Source: Lacibacter sp. H375 (GTDB lineage: Bacteria; Bacteroidota; Bacteroidia; Chitinophagales; Chitinophagaceae). From it: a stretch of 64,000 nucleotides of DNA. The notes under the pieces are model-generated. The model saw only the letters and a program-made list of their open reading frames with translations, was not told where the DNA came from and did no database searches. The stretch is taken from assembly GCF_037892425.1 (NCBI RefSeq), contig NZ_JBBKTT010000001.1, forward strand, positions 2,294,001 through 2,358,000, written 5' to 3'. Both the position numbers and the translations under genes were made by a program. How positions within the stretch are numbered: the first letter of the stretch is position 1; the number at the start of each line of letters is the position of its first letter. Positions 16,562-25,602 of the stretch are shown one piece after another.

Positions 16562-17341
16562 ATGAAAATTTTACTCAAACCACTGCAAATCCTTTACGTC
16601 ATCTACGCCATGATCCTTTTTCTGATCATGATGTTGATCGTAATCCCGTTTGTACTAATTGCATCTTTTTTCGGAAAAATAAAAGGCGGAAATGCTGTAA
16701 TGCGTATTGTACATTGGTGGGCCGATGTGTGGTTATTTATGATCGGCATTTTTCATATTCGCATTGTTGAGCAGGAGATACGTGAACATCAACCCTACAT
16801 TTTTGTGAGCAATCATAATTCTTACATGGATATACCGCAGATGCTGAAAGCTATCCGCAGTCCATTACGTATTTTGGGCAAAGCAGAAACAGGTAAAATA
16901 CCCCTCTTCGGAATTATTTATAATGCAGCCGTTGTGCCGGTGTTGAGAGGAAGTGCTCAGAACAGGGCAAAAAGTGTAAAGACATTGAAGAGTGTGTTGA
17001 GCAAAGAGATCTCCATTTATATTGCTCCAGAAGGCACATTTAATATGACCGATAAGCCATTGATCGATTTTTATGATGGTGCTTTTCGTCTTGCCATTGA
17101 AACGGAAACACCCATTAAGCCGATGTTGTTTCTCGATTCGGTTGATCGTTTACACTGGAGCAGCGTTTTTGCAATGACTCCCGGCAAACTAAGAACTGTT
17201 TATCTCGAAGAAATTTCTCCTGAAGGTTATAGTCCCTTTGATGCAGATCAATTGAAAAAGAAAGTATATGATTTGATGGAGAAAAAGCTAATTGAGTATA
17301 ATGTGAGCTGGATAAAACCCTCATCCCCTGAAGGGGAGTAA
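16562..17341 (+). CDS. 1-acyl-sn-glycerol-3-phosphate acyltransferase family protein
   Basis: The 259-residue membrane protein has two N-terminal hydrophobic stretches, the catalytic NHNSYMD (HX4D, about 85-91) and APEGTF (about 155-160), the hallmark of PlsC-type acyltransferases. It should acylate lysophosphatidic acid or a related lipid at the inner membrane. ATG 16562 is chosen over TTG 16523, which lies in the upstream hairpin. The last residues (SSPEGE) are encoded by a CCCCTGAAGGGG palindrome, suggesting that a repeat has replaced the original 3' end. Confidence 0.9.
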   Translation: MKILLKPLQILYVIYAMILFLIMMLIVIPFVLIASFFGKIKGGNAVMRIVHWWADVWLFMIGIFHIRIVEQEIREHQPYIFVSNHNSYMDIPQMLKAIRSPLRILGKAETGKIPLFGIIYNAAVVPVLRGSAQNRAKSVKTLKSVLSKEISIYIAPEGTFNMTDKPLIDFYDGAFRLAIETETPIKPMLFLDSVDRLHWSSVFAMTPGKLRTVYLEEISPEGYSPFDADQLKKKVYDLMEKKLIEYNVSWIKPSSPEGE

Positions 17342-17453
17342 ATACACACTCCGAGTGTTCTCCATCTTCCCTAATTTTATTGGTTCATGCAATTGTTTGA
17401 TGAAAATATTAATGAAGCAGTTAAATCTGCGGAGATTCACACCCCTTTAGGGG
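17325..17453. repeat. paired CCCCT/AGGGG palindromes spanning plsC 3' end and priA 5' end
   Basis: CCCCTGAAGGGG (17325-17336) and CCCCTTTAGGGG (17442-17453) are two related palindromes with a smaller one, ACACTCCGAGTGT (17346-17358), between them. The first lies in the last codons of the acyltransferase, the second in the first 25 codons of priA. They look like ends of an intergenic repeat that has invaded both coding margins. Confidence 0.55.
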
Positions 17454-19897
17454 ATAGGGGTTATGCTGAAGTTATCATACCACTTGCTCTACCTAAAAAC
17501 TATACCTGGAGCATTCCTGAACGTTTACAAGAACAGGTGCGTGTAGGTGTGCGTGTAGAAGTGGAGCTAAGAAAAAAACGTTATGCAGGTGTGATCAAAA
17601 CATTGCACAATAACAAACCGGCAGCTTTTGATCCCAAGTATATTTTGAACGTGCTGGATGTTGAACCCATTATTCACGACGAACAATTAAAGTTGTGGCA
17701 ATGGATAGCAGATTATTATTTGTGTACGGAAGGCGAAGTGATGGCGGCTGCATTGCCTGCACATTTTAAACTCAGCAGCGAAACTATTTTAGTTTATAAC
17801 GAAGAGATCGGCGAAGATTTTACTACACTCGATCATGATGAATATTTAGTTGCAGAAGCATTACTGATTCGTAAAGAATTGAAGTTGCCCGAAGTACAGC
17901 AGATACTTGATACATCACATGTATATCCTGTAGTGAAACGGCTGATTGAAAAGCGTGTTTGTTTTGTATGGGAATCGCTGAAAGAAACGTACTCAGCTAA
18001 GAAGGAAACATTCGTCTTGCTGAACCCGCAATATGATAATGAAGATCAGTTAAGTGATTTGCTTAACAACTGGAGTCGTGCACCCAAACAAATGGAATTA
18101 CTGTTAAGCTATCTGCACCTTATAAAAACAGAAGGTGAAGTAAGTAAAACAGCTTTATTGAAAAAGAGTGGTGCAAGTGATGCACAGTTGAAAGGATTGG
18201 TTGAGAAGAGTATTTTGTTTTTAGAAAAACGTTCGGTCGATCGTTTACAGAACCTGCCGAGAAATGTATCGATCGATTTTGAGTTAACGGTTGCACAGCA
18301 AACATCATTGGATGAAATACGTCAATCGTTTAAAGCAAAATCGGTTTGTTTGTTGCACGGTGTTACAGGCAGTGGTAAAACACAACTCTATATTAAACTT
18401 ATTGAAGAGTATATCAAAAAAGGTAAACAGGTTTTGTACCTGTTACCTGAGATTGCATTAACGGCACAGATCATTCGTCGACTGCAAAAACATTTTGGCG
18501 GTTACATTGGTATTTATCACAGTAAGTTCAACCAGAATGAACGCATTGAAATATGGAACAAGATCAAGAGTGGCGAAATGAAAGTAGTACTGGGTGCAAG
18601 AAGTTCATTGTTTCTTCCCTTTGCAGATCTTGGTTTGATTGTTTGTGATGAAGAACACGACAGCAGTTACAAACAACAACAACCTGCTCCACGTTATAAT
18701 TCACGTGATGCAGCAGTTTATTATGCAACTGTGTTTGGTGCGAAAGTATTATTGGGAAGTGGCACTCCTTCCATTGAAACCTATTACAACTCACAAACGG
18801 AAAAGTATAGCCTGGTTGAATTGAATGAACGTTATGGTGAAGGTGAATTGCCTGCTATTGAATTGATCGATACAAAACCACTCTTCAAACAAACGAAACA
18901 AAAAGTAATGATTGCACCGGCTTTGCAAAAAGCGATTGAAGAATCATTGCTGCAAAAGAAACAGGTGATCTTATTTCAGAACCGGAGAGGTTATACGCCT
19001 CACCAGGTATGTAAGGCTTGTGGCTGGATTCCTAATTGCAGATATTGCGATGTGAGTTTAACTTATCACAAGTTCAAGAATAAATTACAGTGCCATTACT
19101 GCGGAACAATTTATCCAACCGTTACAACCTGTGAAGCCTGCGGCAGTCACGATTTTATGCAGCAGAATTTTGGTACCGAAAAAGTGGAAGAGCAATTGCA
19201 GGAATTAATTCCGCATGCAAAAATTGCACGGATGGATTATGACACCGTGAGTGGTAAAACAGCGCATGATCAGTTGATACAAAATTTTGAGCAGCATCGC
19301 ATTGATGTATTAGTGGGTACACAAATGGTGGTGAAGGGTTTGGATTTTGAACATGTGAATCTTGTTGGCATACTCGACGCCGATAGTCTGTTAAGCTTTG
19401 CTGATTTTCGTGTGAATGAACGTGGTTTCCAATTGATGGAGCAGGTGAGTGGTCGTGCCGGTCGAAAAGACGCACATGGCAAAGTAATGATACAGGTCGC
19501 CAATACAAATCATCCTGTGTTGAAGTACGTGGTAGCGCATGATTACAAATCGTTCTATGCAGAAGAGATACAAAGCAGGCGGCAGTTTTTTTATCCGCCG
19601 TTTTCACGCATCATTCAACTTACATTCAGGCATAAACACAAAGAAATAGTTGAAGCTGCTGCGCAACTGGTAGCAGAAAATATGAAACCACTATTTGCGA
19701 ATTATATGGTTGGCCCGGCAGAGCCGGTGGTGAACCGAATCCGCAATCAATACATCATGGAGCTGTTGTTTAAATTGCCGAAAGATGCACAGTTGATTCA
19801 TCAATGCAAGGAGATGATCCTTGCACAGGAAATACATTTACATAATCATCCGAATTTGAAAAGTGTAGTGATAATACCGGATGTAGATAAAGTATAA
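17387..19897 (+). CDS. priA: replication restart helicase PriA
   Basis: The 836-residue primosomal helicase has Walker A GVTGSGKT (about 324-331), DEEH (about 421-424) and a zinc-binding insert with paired cysteines (CKACGWIPNCRYC, CHYCGTIYP, CEACGS) at about 542-585. It then has the second helicase half with GTQMVVKGLDFE and QVSGRAGR. PriA reloads the replisome at stalled forks. The first 25 residues come from repeat sequence; homology-like sequence begins at YAEVIIPLALPKNYTW, so the extension is probably lineage-specific. The next gene converges on it. Confidence 0.96.
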   Translation: MQLFDENINEAVKSAEIHTPLGDRGYAEVIIPLALPKNYTWSIPERLQEQVRVGVRVEVELRKKRYAGVIKTLHNNKPAAFDPKYILNVLDVEPIIHDEQLKLWQWIADYYLCTEGEVMAAALPAHFKLSSETILVYNEEIGEDFTTLDHDEYLVAEALLIRKELKLPEVQQILDTSHVYPVVKRLIEKRVCFVWESLKETYSAKKETFVLLNPQYDNEDQLSDLLNNWSRAPKQMELLLSYLHLIKTEGEVSKTALLKKSGASDAQLKGLVEKSILFLEKRSVDRLQNLPRNVSIDFELTVAQQTSLDEIRQSFKAKSVCLLHGVTGSGKTQLYIKLIEEYIKKGKQVLYLLPEIALTAQIIRRLQKHFGGYIGIYHSKFNQNERIEIWNKIKSGEMKVVLGARSSLFLPFADLGLIVCDEEHDSSYKQQQPAPRYNSRDAAVYYATVFGAKVLLGSGTPSIETYYNSQTEKYSLVELNERYGEGELPAIELIDTKPLFKQTKQKVMIAPALQKAIEESLLQKKQVILFQNRRGYTPHQVCKACGWIPNCRYCDVSLTYHKFKNKLQCHYCGTIYPTVTTCEACGSHDFMQQNFGTEKVEEQLQELIPHAKIARMDYDTVSGKTAHDQLIQNFEQHRIDVLVGTQMVVKGLDFEHVNLVGILDADSLLSFADFRVNERGFQLMEQVSGRAGRKDAHGKVMIQVANTNHPVLKYVVAHDYKSFYAEEIQSRRQFFYPPFSRIIQLTFRHKHKEIVEAAAQLVAENMKPLFANYMVGPAEPVVNRIRNQYIMELLFKLPKDAQLIHQCKEMILAQEIHLHNHPNLKSVVIIPDVDKV

Positions 19898-19904
19898 CAA
19901 CCGA

Positions 19905-20426
19905 TCAATTCTGAGCTGTATTCAAATAATCAATCGGGTTCAAGTAAAACATCTTTTTCCATCCCTGAATGGAATCATCTTTTCTCCAGGGCAATGGTAT
20001 AATTGATCGGATCGTATAATGCAAATGAGGCGCCTTGCCTTTTGCATTACCTGTTGTGCCAACCGTTCCAATTACTTCTTTACGATTAGTCCATGCAAAT
20101 GCTGAAGTTTTGATTTCTTTCAGATGAGCATAATAATGCAATCTCCATTTTGGTCCAAGTATCAATACGATATTTCCGCCTTTTTTAATTTCACCTGTGT
20201 AAAGAACAAAACCTCCGGTAGATGAAACTATATCGGTTCCTTCTTTCGAAAATATATCAACACCTTTATGTGTAACCGATGTTCCCCATGGATAAGCCCA
20301 AAATGATTGTTGGTTAAAACTGCTTTTGCCAGCACCAGAAACAGGCATTGTAAAACGTTCAGGAAGAAGAAACCCAGCAAAAAGGATAAGAAATATTAAT
20401 AGCAGAATTCGTTTGAATCTTTTCAT
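19905..20426 (-). CDS. M23 family metallopeptidase
   Basis: The 173-residue protein has an N-terminal signal/anchor (ILLLIFLILFAGFLL) and an M23 (LytM/lysostaphin) domain: HKGVDIF (HxxxD) and HLHYTI (HxH), the zinc ligands. It should cleave or remodel peptidoglycan cross-bridges from the periplasmic side. ATG 20426 (MKRFKRILLL) is preferred over the upstream in-frame start at 20504, which would put 26 polar residues before the signal. It ends seven bases from the convergent priA stop. Confidence 0.88.
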   Translation of the reverse strand: MKRFKRILLLIFLILFAGFLLPERFTMPVSGAGKSSFNQQSFWAYPWGTSVTHKGVDIFSKEGTDIVSSTGGFVLYTGEIKKGGNIVLILGPKWRLHYYAHLKEIKTSAFAWTNRKEVIGTVGTTGNAKGKAPHLHYTIRSIIPLPWRKDDSIQGWKKMFYLNPIDYLNTAQN

Positions 20427-20900
20427 GGAGTTAGGAAACGAAGAGCAGCGATGGATATTTTTATAAGAATCTGTTTTGGCAATTACTTTGCAATTGCTCT
20501 TCAAAATGCAAATCCCCCCGCTGGAGCGGAGGGATTTGACTTGTGTAAATTTGTTCCATCAAATTAGATAAATGTGTCTCTTGTTTTGTTTTTAATAGGG
20601 TTGATGGACTGTCAAGGTTTACATGGATACAGATTTCATTTCGGTTTTCAAAGGATTTAAATTTCTGTTAGTTCGAATAGAGTACGGATTTTTCTATCAG
20701 GTATTGGATTCTTAATTACTAATGTAAATCTCTGAATACTTTTGAATAGTTGCTAGGGTACATTTGACCAATTTTATTGCGGAAAATCACATCGTGGTTT
20801 TACGACATATTATTTTTATTGATAAAGCCTTCGTCAAGTATGTACAATAAAAAATCCCTCATATAAAGAGGGATTGAAATATTATTGATGTGAGTGTTAA
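20427..20900. other. gene-poor intergenic region with hairpin
   Basis: The region has no convincing ORF. At 20510-20537 there is an imperfect 13-base-pair stem (AAATCCCCCCGCT / AGCGGAGGGATTT) with a two-base loop, lying upstream of the M23 gene, so it is not its terminator; it may be a dispersed repeat. The rest is AT-rich without a clear promoter or RNA gene. The terminator of the RNA-binding protein gene occupies the right end. Confidence 0.5.
20847..20875 (-). terminator. rho-independent terminator of RNA-binding protein gene
   Basis: AATCCCTC (20853-20860) pairs with GAGGGATT (20868-20875). Read on the minus strand the stem is followed by a T-run, 26 bases after the stop codon of the glycine-rich protein. 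Confidence 0.8.
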
Positions 20901-21326
20901 TTAATAACGTCGGCCACCGCCTCCGCCACCACTATAACCACCACCGCCGCCGCTTCCGCCGCCATAGCCACCGCCACCACCTGGGCGACCGCCACCACCA
21001 TAACCTCCGCCGCCGCCGGGACGACCACCGCCACCGCCGTAGCCTCCACCGCCGCCTCTATTACCACCACCGCCACCTGGACGATCTTCGGCCTGCTTCA
21101 CTACCAATGGTTTTCTACTGCGTCCGAGAGTAATATCATTGAGCAATTCAATTGCATCTTTTCCATCTTGATCTTCTTGCATGGTTACAAAACCAAAGCC
21201 ACGGCTTTTTCCGGTTTCACGGTCGATCGATACTTTTGCAGAAACTACTTTGCCAAATTTTTCGAAAATTTCTTCTAATTCGGCATCATCTACATCATAG
21301 GGTAAACCGGCTACAAATAAATTCAT
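20901..21326 (-). CDS. glycine-rich RRM RNA-binding protein
   Basis: The 141-residue protein has one RRM domain (residues 1-80) with RNP2 LFVAGL and RNP1 KSRGFGFV, then about 60 residues made almost only of glycine with R, Y and P (GGGGGYGGGG-type runs). Such proteins bind single-stranded RNA or act as RNA chaperones, and in many bacteria are induced by cold. The tail is encoded by a low-complexity CCACCGCC-like tract, prone to length change by slippage. The 230-base AT-rich upstream region could be a long regulated leader. Confidence 0.93.
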   Translation of the reverse strand: MNLFVAGLPYDVDDAELEEIFEKFGKVVSAKVSIDRETGKSRGFGFVTMQEDQDGKDAIELLNDITLGRSRKPLVVKQAEDRPGGGGGNRGGGGGYGGGGGRPGGGGGYGGGGRPGGGGGYGGGSGGGGGYSGGGGGGRRY

Positions 21327-21560
21327 TGTTTTAATTTTTGTAAAGCTAATTAATCTGTTGATTCCGTCCTCAAGATAGTCAGTTTAAGTCATATTTCAGC
21401 CCGATTCCGTTGTTTTCAGTCATGGCATTGTCGATTTTCAGCGTCAGTTACCGGATTCATAACGAACAATTCATATCAACAGAAAAATGCAATTCGGAAT
21501 TTACGATATAGAGTTATGATGTTTTTTTAGAACGGTCGTTTGCAAGTAGATAAACAAGGC

Positions 21561-21592
21561 AAAAAAAAAGCGCAGGTTGTCATCCTGCGCTT
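21561..21592 (-). terminator. rho-independent terminator
   Basis: AAGCGCAGG (21568-21576) and CCTGCGCTT (21584-21592) with a seven-base loop. On the minus strand a run of nine T follows. It terminates the tail-fiber-domain gene at 21610. Confidence 0.88.
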
Positions 21593-21609
21593 CTCACGAA
21601 TTATCATCG

Positions 21610-22056
21610 TTATTGCATTGCCGTAACTTCTTTCTTCCTTTTCAATACTTCAATTTCTGATTTTAATTGATCGATCTGTTTTTGTTGTTCAACAATTGAA
21701 GCAACCAATACAGGAATCAAACTCGTTTCATTGATGTTTGCAATACTTGCACTTTTATAATTGTTCTTCCCCTGCATGTATGATACACGCTTTTCTTTCA
21801 CCAGTTCTGGAAAAACGGCTTGTATGTTATCTGATAAGAAACCGTACTGCTTACCACTTTGCAGGTTCAGGAATTTGTATTGTTTGGTGTTATATTCAAA
21901 ACTGATCGGTTTCAGTTGCGACAGTCTTTCAACCGGGTTGCTGATGCTTGCAACATTCAGTTTTGTTTGCTCATCGTTAATGGTTTGTGCAATTGTTGCA
22001 GTAGAAATAAATAATCCTAATGTAATAAGACCGATATTTTTAATAGAAGTGAACAT
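21610..22056 (-). CDS. tail-fiber/S74-like chaperone-domain protein
   Basis: The 148-residue secreted protein has signal peptide MFTSIKNIGLITLGLFIST ending near TIAQT. The body has LKPISFEYN, YGFLSDNIQAVFPELV and the C-terminal coiled coil EQQKQIDQLKSEIEVLKR. This is the layout of the intramolecular chaperone (peptidase S74) region that ends many phage tail spikes and Bacteroidota surface proteins. Here it stands alone on a short protein, so autocleavage is not expected. I choose ATG 22056 because upstream codons precede the signal peptide. Function unclear. Confidence 0.72.
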   Translation of the reverse strand: MFTSIKNIGLITLGLFISTATIAQTINDEQTKLNVASISNPVERLSQLKPISFEYNTKQYKFLNLQSGKQYGFLSDNIQAVFPELVKEKRVSYMQGKNNYKSASIANINETSLIPVLVASIVEQQKQIDQLKSEIEVLKRKKEVTAMQ

Positions 22057-22146
22057 GCGAATATTAATTAAATGATTTTTAATAAGATCACTGTGCAATA
22101 TCCAAAAGGATAATACATGAGATCATGAAACTATAAAACGGGATAA

Positions 22147-22446
22147 CTATGCCTGTTCGGGCGGAGGAGTAGGATTCTTAATATTCACCTCATCTATAAA
22201 AGCAGAGTTGGAGAATGCTGTTTTATTTTTTCGTCCGTTTGTATCTAAGACGATATCGTTCATTAAAATGGAATAGGGCTGAAATTTTTCCTTCGATTCT
22301 GGATCTGTCTTTTCTTCTTTTTGTTCCTGTTCCGGATTGATAGAGACTTCAATATCAGAGTATAAATCGGTATAGGGAAGAATAATGGAAACGCTGTTTA
22401 AAGCAAAAAGCAGAATGAAAAATATGGAAAGAAAATACTTCATCAA
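22147..22446 (-). CDS. hypothetical small membrane/secreted protein
   Basis: The 99-residue frame starts MMKYFLSIFFILLFALNSVSI, a signal peptide or anchor. The rest is acidic and polar (EQEQKEEKTDPESKEK) and ends with the proline-rich NPTPPPEQA. No family recognised. It lies between the tail-fiber-domain gene and the NAD(P)-binding gene, all on the minus strand with about 90-115 bases between them. Confidence 0.55.
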   Translation of the reverse strand: MMKYFLSIFFILLFALNSVSIILPYTDLYSDIEVSINPEQEQKEEKTDPESKEKFQPYSILMNDIVLDTNGRKNKTAFSNSAFIDEVNIKNPTPPPEQA

Positions 22447-22560
22447 TCGTTAACGATTTTCAATGTGCAAATGTAAGCATATGCTGGCGTTTATCGTTTG
22501 TTTCGGTAGTTGTATTTAGAAAGTTTTATAAAATTTAACGCTTGTTTTTCTATCAGCAGT

Positions 22561-23211
22561 CTAATTCATCATTTCGTTATAATAGTATACACTTAGTCCT
22601 TCTTTTCCCTCTTTTGCAGCCTTCCTCATGGCCTTGGCAACTGTCGCCCCATTAATTGCCTTATAGTTTGATGGAATTAAAAATGAAAGGAGCCGGAACA
22701 TTGTTGTAAGTATTTTTTCACCTGTACGTTCGTTTTGTTTCCTACCTGCTAAAAATGACGGGCGAAACACATGAAAACTTTTGAATTTGTAACTCGCAAT
22801 CATTTCTTCCACTTCGCCTTTTAACCGGGTATAAAAAATGCGTGAACGGGCATCTGCACCAATAGCCGATACAAGTAAAAATTGGCTGAACCCGGCTTCC
22901 TTGCCAAAACGGGCTGCATTAACAGGAATATCAAAATCGATAGAGCGGTATAACAATTTATCGCCTTTTACATTTGCATTAGTTGTGCCAATGCAGGAGA
23001 AAATACAATCGCCTGTACCAAGAATTTTCCTGTAGACATCGTAATCCGAAAAGTCTGTGATAAACACCTCAAGTTTGGGATGCTGAATTGAAATTGGTTT
23101 GCGCACCAACACTCTCACTCTTAAGAAAGCCTCATCAGCAAGTAGCTGTTCAACGAGTGATGATCCAATTAATCCGGTCGCACCTAATACAACTGCTGTT
23201 TGTCCGTTCAT
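22561..23211 (-). CDS. NAD(P)H-binding oxidoreductase-like protein (atypical SDR)
   Basis: The 216-residue Rossmann protein begins MNGQTAVVLGATGLIGSSLV, with glycine motif GATGLIG. Later segments LLVSAIGADARSRIFYTRLKGEVEE (YxxxK-like) and VFRPSFLAGRK fit the atypical SDR group that includes HTATIP2/YwnB-type proteins. Substrate unknown. ATG 23211 leaves only 22 bases to the divergent murB start; an earlier in-frame start at 23235 would overlap it and is rejected. Confidence 0.82.
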   Translation of the reverse strand: MNGQTAVVLGATGLIGSSLVEQLLADEAFLRVRVLVRKPISIQHPKLEVFITDFSDYDVYRKILGTGDCIFSCIGTTNANVKGDKLLYRSIDFDIPVNAARFGKEAGFSQFLLVSAIGADARSRIFYTRLKGEVEEMIASYKFKSFHVFRPSFLAGRKQNERTGEKILTTMFRLLSFLIPSNYKAINGATVAKAMRKAAKEGKEGLSVYYYNEMMN

Positions 23212-23233
23212 AAATTCTTTATTTTGCACCTGC

Positions 23234-24256
23234 ATGCAAATTCACGAAAATCTTTCACTCCGGCAATACAATACATTTGGTATTGATGTAAAAGCAAAAC
23301 ATTTTGCTGATTTTTCATCAGCAGCACAGTTACAGGAAATTTTGATGTACATGCATCAGCTTTCGCCCCGTATCAACAAACTCATACTAGGCGGGGGCAG
23401 TAATCTGCTTTTTACAGGCGATGTAAATGCATTGGTGTTGAAGAATGAAGTTTCGGGCATCCATGTTATAAAGCAGGACGATGAGTTTGTGTATGTGCAG
23501 GTGGGGGCTGGAGTTAACTGGCACAGCTTCGTGCAAAATTGCGTGCAGCAGAGTTGGGGTGGAGTTGAGAATTTAAGTTTGATACCGGGGAATGCAGGTG
23601 CAAGTCCAATGCAGAATATTGGTGCTTACGGTGTGGAGATCAAAGATGTGTTTGAAGAACTGGAAGCCTATCATCTGCACGATAAAACTGTTGTGAAATT
23701 TTCTGCTGCTGATTGTGCGTTTGGTTACCGTGAAAGTGTGTTCAAACGAAAGTATAAAGATCAATTTGTTATTATATCGGTTACCTATAAACTCAGAAAA
23801 AAACCAATATTCAATACAAGTTACGGAGCCATTAACCAGGAGTTGGAGAAGATGGGTGTAAAGGAATTGAGTATTGCTGCTATATCACAAGCAGTGATTA
23901 ATATCCGTTCATCGAAGTTGCCTGATCCGAAAGAGATTGGTAATGCAGGAAGTTTTTTCAAGAATCCATCGATCAGCAAAGAGCAATACGATCAGTTGAA
24001 GAATGAGTTTCCTTCAATGGTTGCATTTACAAATCCTGACGGAACAATGAAGCTTGCTGCCGGTTGGTTAATTGAACAATGCGGTTGGAAGGGTTTTCGA
24101 AAAGGCGATGCCGGTTGCCATGCAAAACAGGCATTGGTATTGGTAAATTATGGTACAGCAACCGGCAAAGAAATTTATGAGTTGAGCGAAGAGATCATGC
24201 AAAGTGTGAAGCAGAAATTTGGAGTGGAGTTGGAGAGAGAAGTGAATATTATTTAG
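23234..24256 (+). CDS. murB: UDP-N-acetylmuramate dehydrogenase MurB
   Basis: The 340-residue FAD enzyme reduces UDP-GlcNAc-enolpyruvate to UDP-MurNAc in peptidoglycan synthesis. Motifs: LGGGSNLLF near the FAD site, SLIPGNAGASPMQNIGAYGVE, CAFGYRESVFK and GNAGSFFKNP. The YRES segment and length point to type I MurB. ATG 23234 (MQIHENLSLRQYNTFG) matches the family N-terminus; the frame is open 135 bases upstream but that stretch is antisense to the divergent gene. The compact 22-base divergent gap means the promoters overlap coding sequence. Confidence 0.96.
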   Translation: MQIHENLSLRQYNTFGIDVKAKHFADFSSAAQLQEILMYMHQLSPRINKLILGGGSNLLFTGDVNALVLKNEVSGIHVIKQDDEFVYVQVGAGVNWHSFVQNCVQQSWGGVENLSLIPGNAGASPMQNIGAYGVEIKDVFEELEAYHLHDKTVVKFSAADCAFGYRESVFKRKYKDQFVIISVTYKLRKKPIFNTSYGAINQELEKMGVKELSIAAISQAVINIRSSKLPDPKEIGNAGSFFKNPSISKEQYDQLKNEFPSMVAFTNPDGTMKLAAGWLIEQCGWKGFRKGDAGCHAKQALVLVNYGTATGKEIYELSEEIMQSVKQKFGVELEREVNII

Positions 24257-24275
24257 ACGATAGCCATTAGTCTGT

Positions 24276-24330
24276 AGCCGATAGTTTTTGAAGAAGCAGG
24301 TGAATAACTGACTACTAACAACTATCGGCT
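24276..24330. repeat. inverted repeat between murB and phosphopantetheinyl transferase gene
   Basis: AGCCGATAGTT (24276-24286) and its exact inverse AACTATCGGCT (24320-24330) with related CGATAGCC and CTAACGGCT words around them. It lies between convergent genes and may act as a weak bidirectional terminator, but there is no T-run at the stem base. It more resembles a dispersed repeat. Confidence 0.6.
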
Positions 24331-24352
24331 AACGGCTTTCTTCGGGCTTTCA

Positions 24353-24982
24353 TCAACTAACCACCCAACTCATCACCAAATCTTTCATAAAACGATATTG
24401 CACTGTTAACGGCAGCGGATCAAATTTTTGGAAACTGCAAATGAGTTTACCTTCCTCATCGTTGCCTTCAATGTTTTCAATGTGCATATGCTCACGAAAA
24501 TCAACACCGCCATCACCAAACCATTTAAACATCGATTCTTTGGTGCTCCAGAGCAAAGTCGCTAGTTGCAGAAGTTGGGCAGCACTCATCTGCTCATCAA
24601 GAAACATTTTTTCCTGTAGTGTTAAAAATTTATGACTGATGCGTAATATCTTATCGCTGGGTTGTTCAATATCAACACCCACCCGTTGTTTACTGCTCAC
24701 AATTGCCGCTGCATAATTACCACAATGCGAAATAGAGAAATGGTACTTTTCATCAGGCAGGAATGGCTTGCGGGTATCGGCTATTAAAATTTCTTCGAGA
24801 GGAAAATCTTCAAACAATGTTGGCAGCAAATAGCGACCGGCCAGGTGTTGTAACCGTTTATGCGGGTGTGATACATCCCGTTTTAAAGGAACCTTTTCAA
24901 GGAAAAAATCTTCCGGTTCCTCAATGAGCCAAAGCCCCGCTTTTGTGTTGCTGTTGATAGTATGTTGATAAACGAGCGGCAA
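24353..24982 (-). CDS. 4'-phosphopantetheinyl transferase superfamily protein
   Basis: The 209-residue protein has the catalytic motifs GVDIE (about 110-114) and WSTKESMFKWFG (about 150), plus FSISHCGNYAAA, as in Sfp-type transferases. It moves phosphopantetheine from CoA onto a serine of acyl-, aryl- or peptidyl-carrier proteins. Which carrier is served cannot be told here. It is convergent with murB and divergent from dcd. Confidence 0.9.
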   Translation of the reverse strand: MPLVYQHTINSNTKAGLWLIEEPEDFFLEKVPLKRDVSHPHKRLQHLAGRYLLPTLFEDFPLEEILIADTRKPFLPDEKYHFSISHCGNYAAAIVSSKQRVGVDIEQPSDKILRISHKFLTLQEKMFLDEQMSAAQLLQLATLLWSTKESMFKWFGDGGVDFREHMHIENIEGNDEEGKLICSFQKFDPLPLTVQYRFMKDLVMSWVVS

Positions 24983-25050
24983 ATTAAGATTTAAGATTTT
25001 AGATTGCAGGTTTCAGAGTTATACTTTCGCACAAAGCTAAAGAGAACAAA

Positions 25051-25587
25051 ATGATTTTAAGTGACAAGCGTATTTTAGAGGAAATAGAAAAAGGAACAAT
25101 TAAAGTTGAACCATACGATCGTGAGTGCTTGGGCAGCAACAGCTACGATGTACATCTCGGAGGTACACTCGCTATTTACAAAGATCATATGATCGATGCA
25201 AAAAAGCATAACGAGATCGAGTACATTGAAATTCCTGATGAAGGGTTTGTATTATATCCGCATATTTTTTATCTAGGTGTAACACTTGAGTATACCGAGA
25301 CACATGCGCATGTTCCTTTCCTTGAAGGTAAATCATCAACCGGTCGTTTGGGTATCGACATTCATGCAACTGCTGGTAAAGGTGATGTTGGCTTTTGTGG
25401 CAACTGGACATTGGAAATATCAGTAAAGCAACCCGTGAAGATTTACAAAGGCATGCCTATTGGTCAGCTGATTTATTTCCCTGTAGATGGAGAGATTGAA
25501 GTGAAGTACAATCAAAAGAAAAATGCAAAATACAGTGGCCAGCACAACAAGCCGGTTGAAAGCATGATGTGGAAGAATAAGTTTTGA
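25051..25587 (+). CDS. dcd: dCTP deaminase
   Basis: The 178-residue protein matches dCTP deaminase: MILSDKRILEEI at the start, SNSYDVHLGG, the active-site EGKSSTGRLGIDIHATAG, GDVGFCGNWTLEI and the C-terminal NKKNAKYSGQ-like segment (here QKKNAKYSGQHNKP). It deaminates dCTP to dUTP for thymidylate synthesis. Whether it is the bifunctional dUMP-forming type cannot be decided by eye. A 21-base-pair hairpin ends the transcript. Confidence 0.95.
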   Translation: MILSDKRILEEIEKGTIKVEPYDRECLGSNSYDVHLGGTLAIYKDHMIDAKKHNEIEYIEIPDEGFVLYPHIFYLGVTLEYTETHAHVPFLEGKSSTGRLGIDIHATAGKGDVGFCGNWTLEISVKQPVKIYKGMPIGQLIYFPVDGEIEVKYNQKKNAKYSGQHNKPVESMMWKNKF

Positions 25588-25602
25588 TAAAAGCTATCAG
25601 TA

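Noticed and set aside
20510-20537. Hairpin as terminator of the M23 gene
   Set aside because: It lies upstream of that gene's start and lacks a T-run on either strand.
20894-21133. Histidine/arginine-rich frame antisense to the glycine-rich protein
   Set aside because: It is the complement of the GGC/CCG-rich tail of the RRM gene, a composition artefact.
21610-22056. Tail-fiber-type domain as phage remnant
   Set aside because: The protein has its own signal peptide and terminator and housekeeping neighbours; such chaperone domains are common on Bacteroidota surface proteins.
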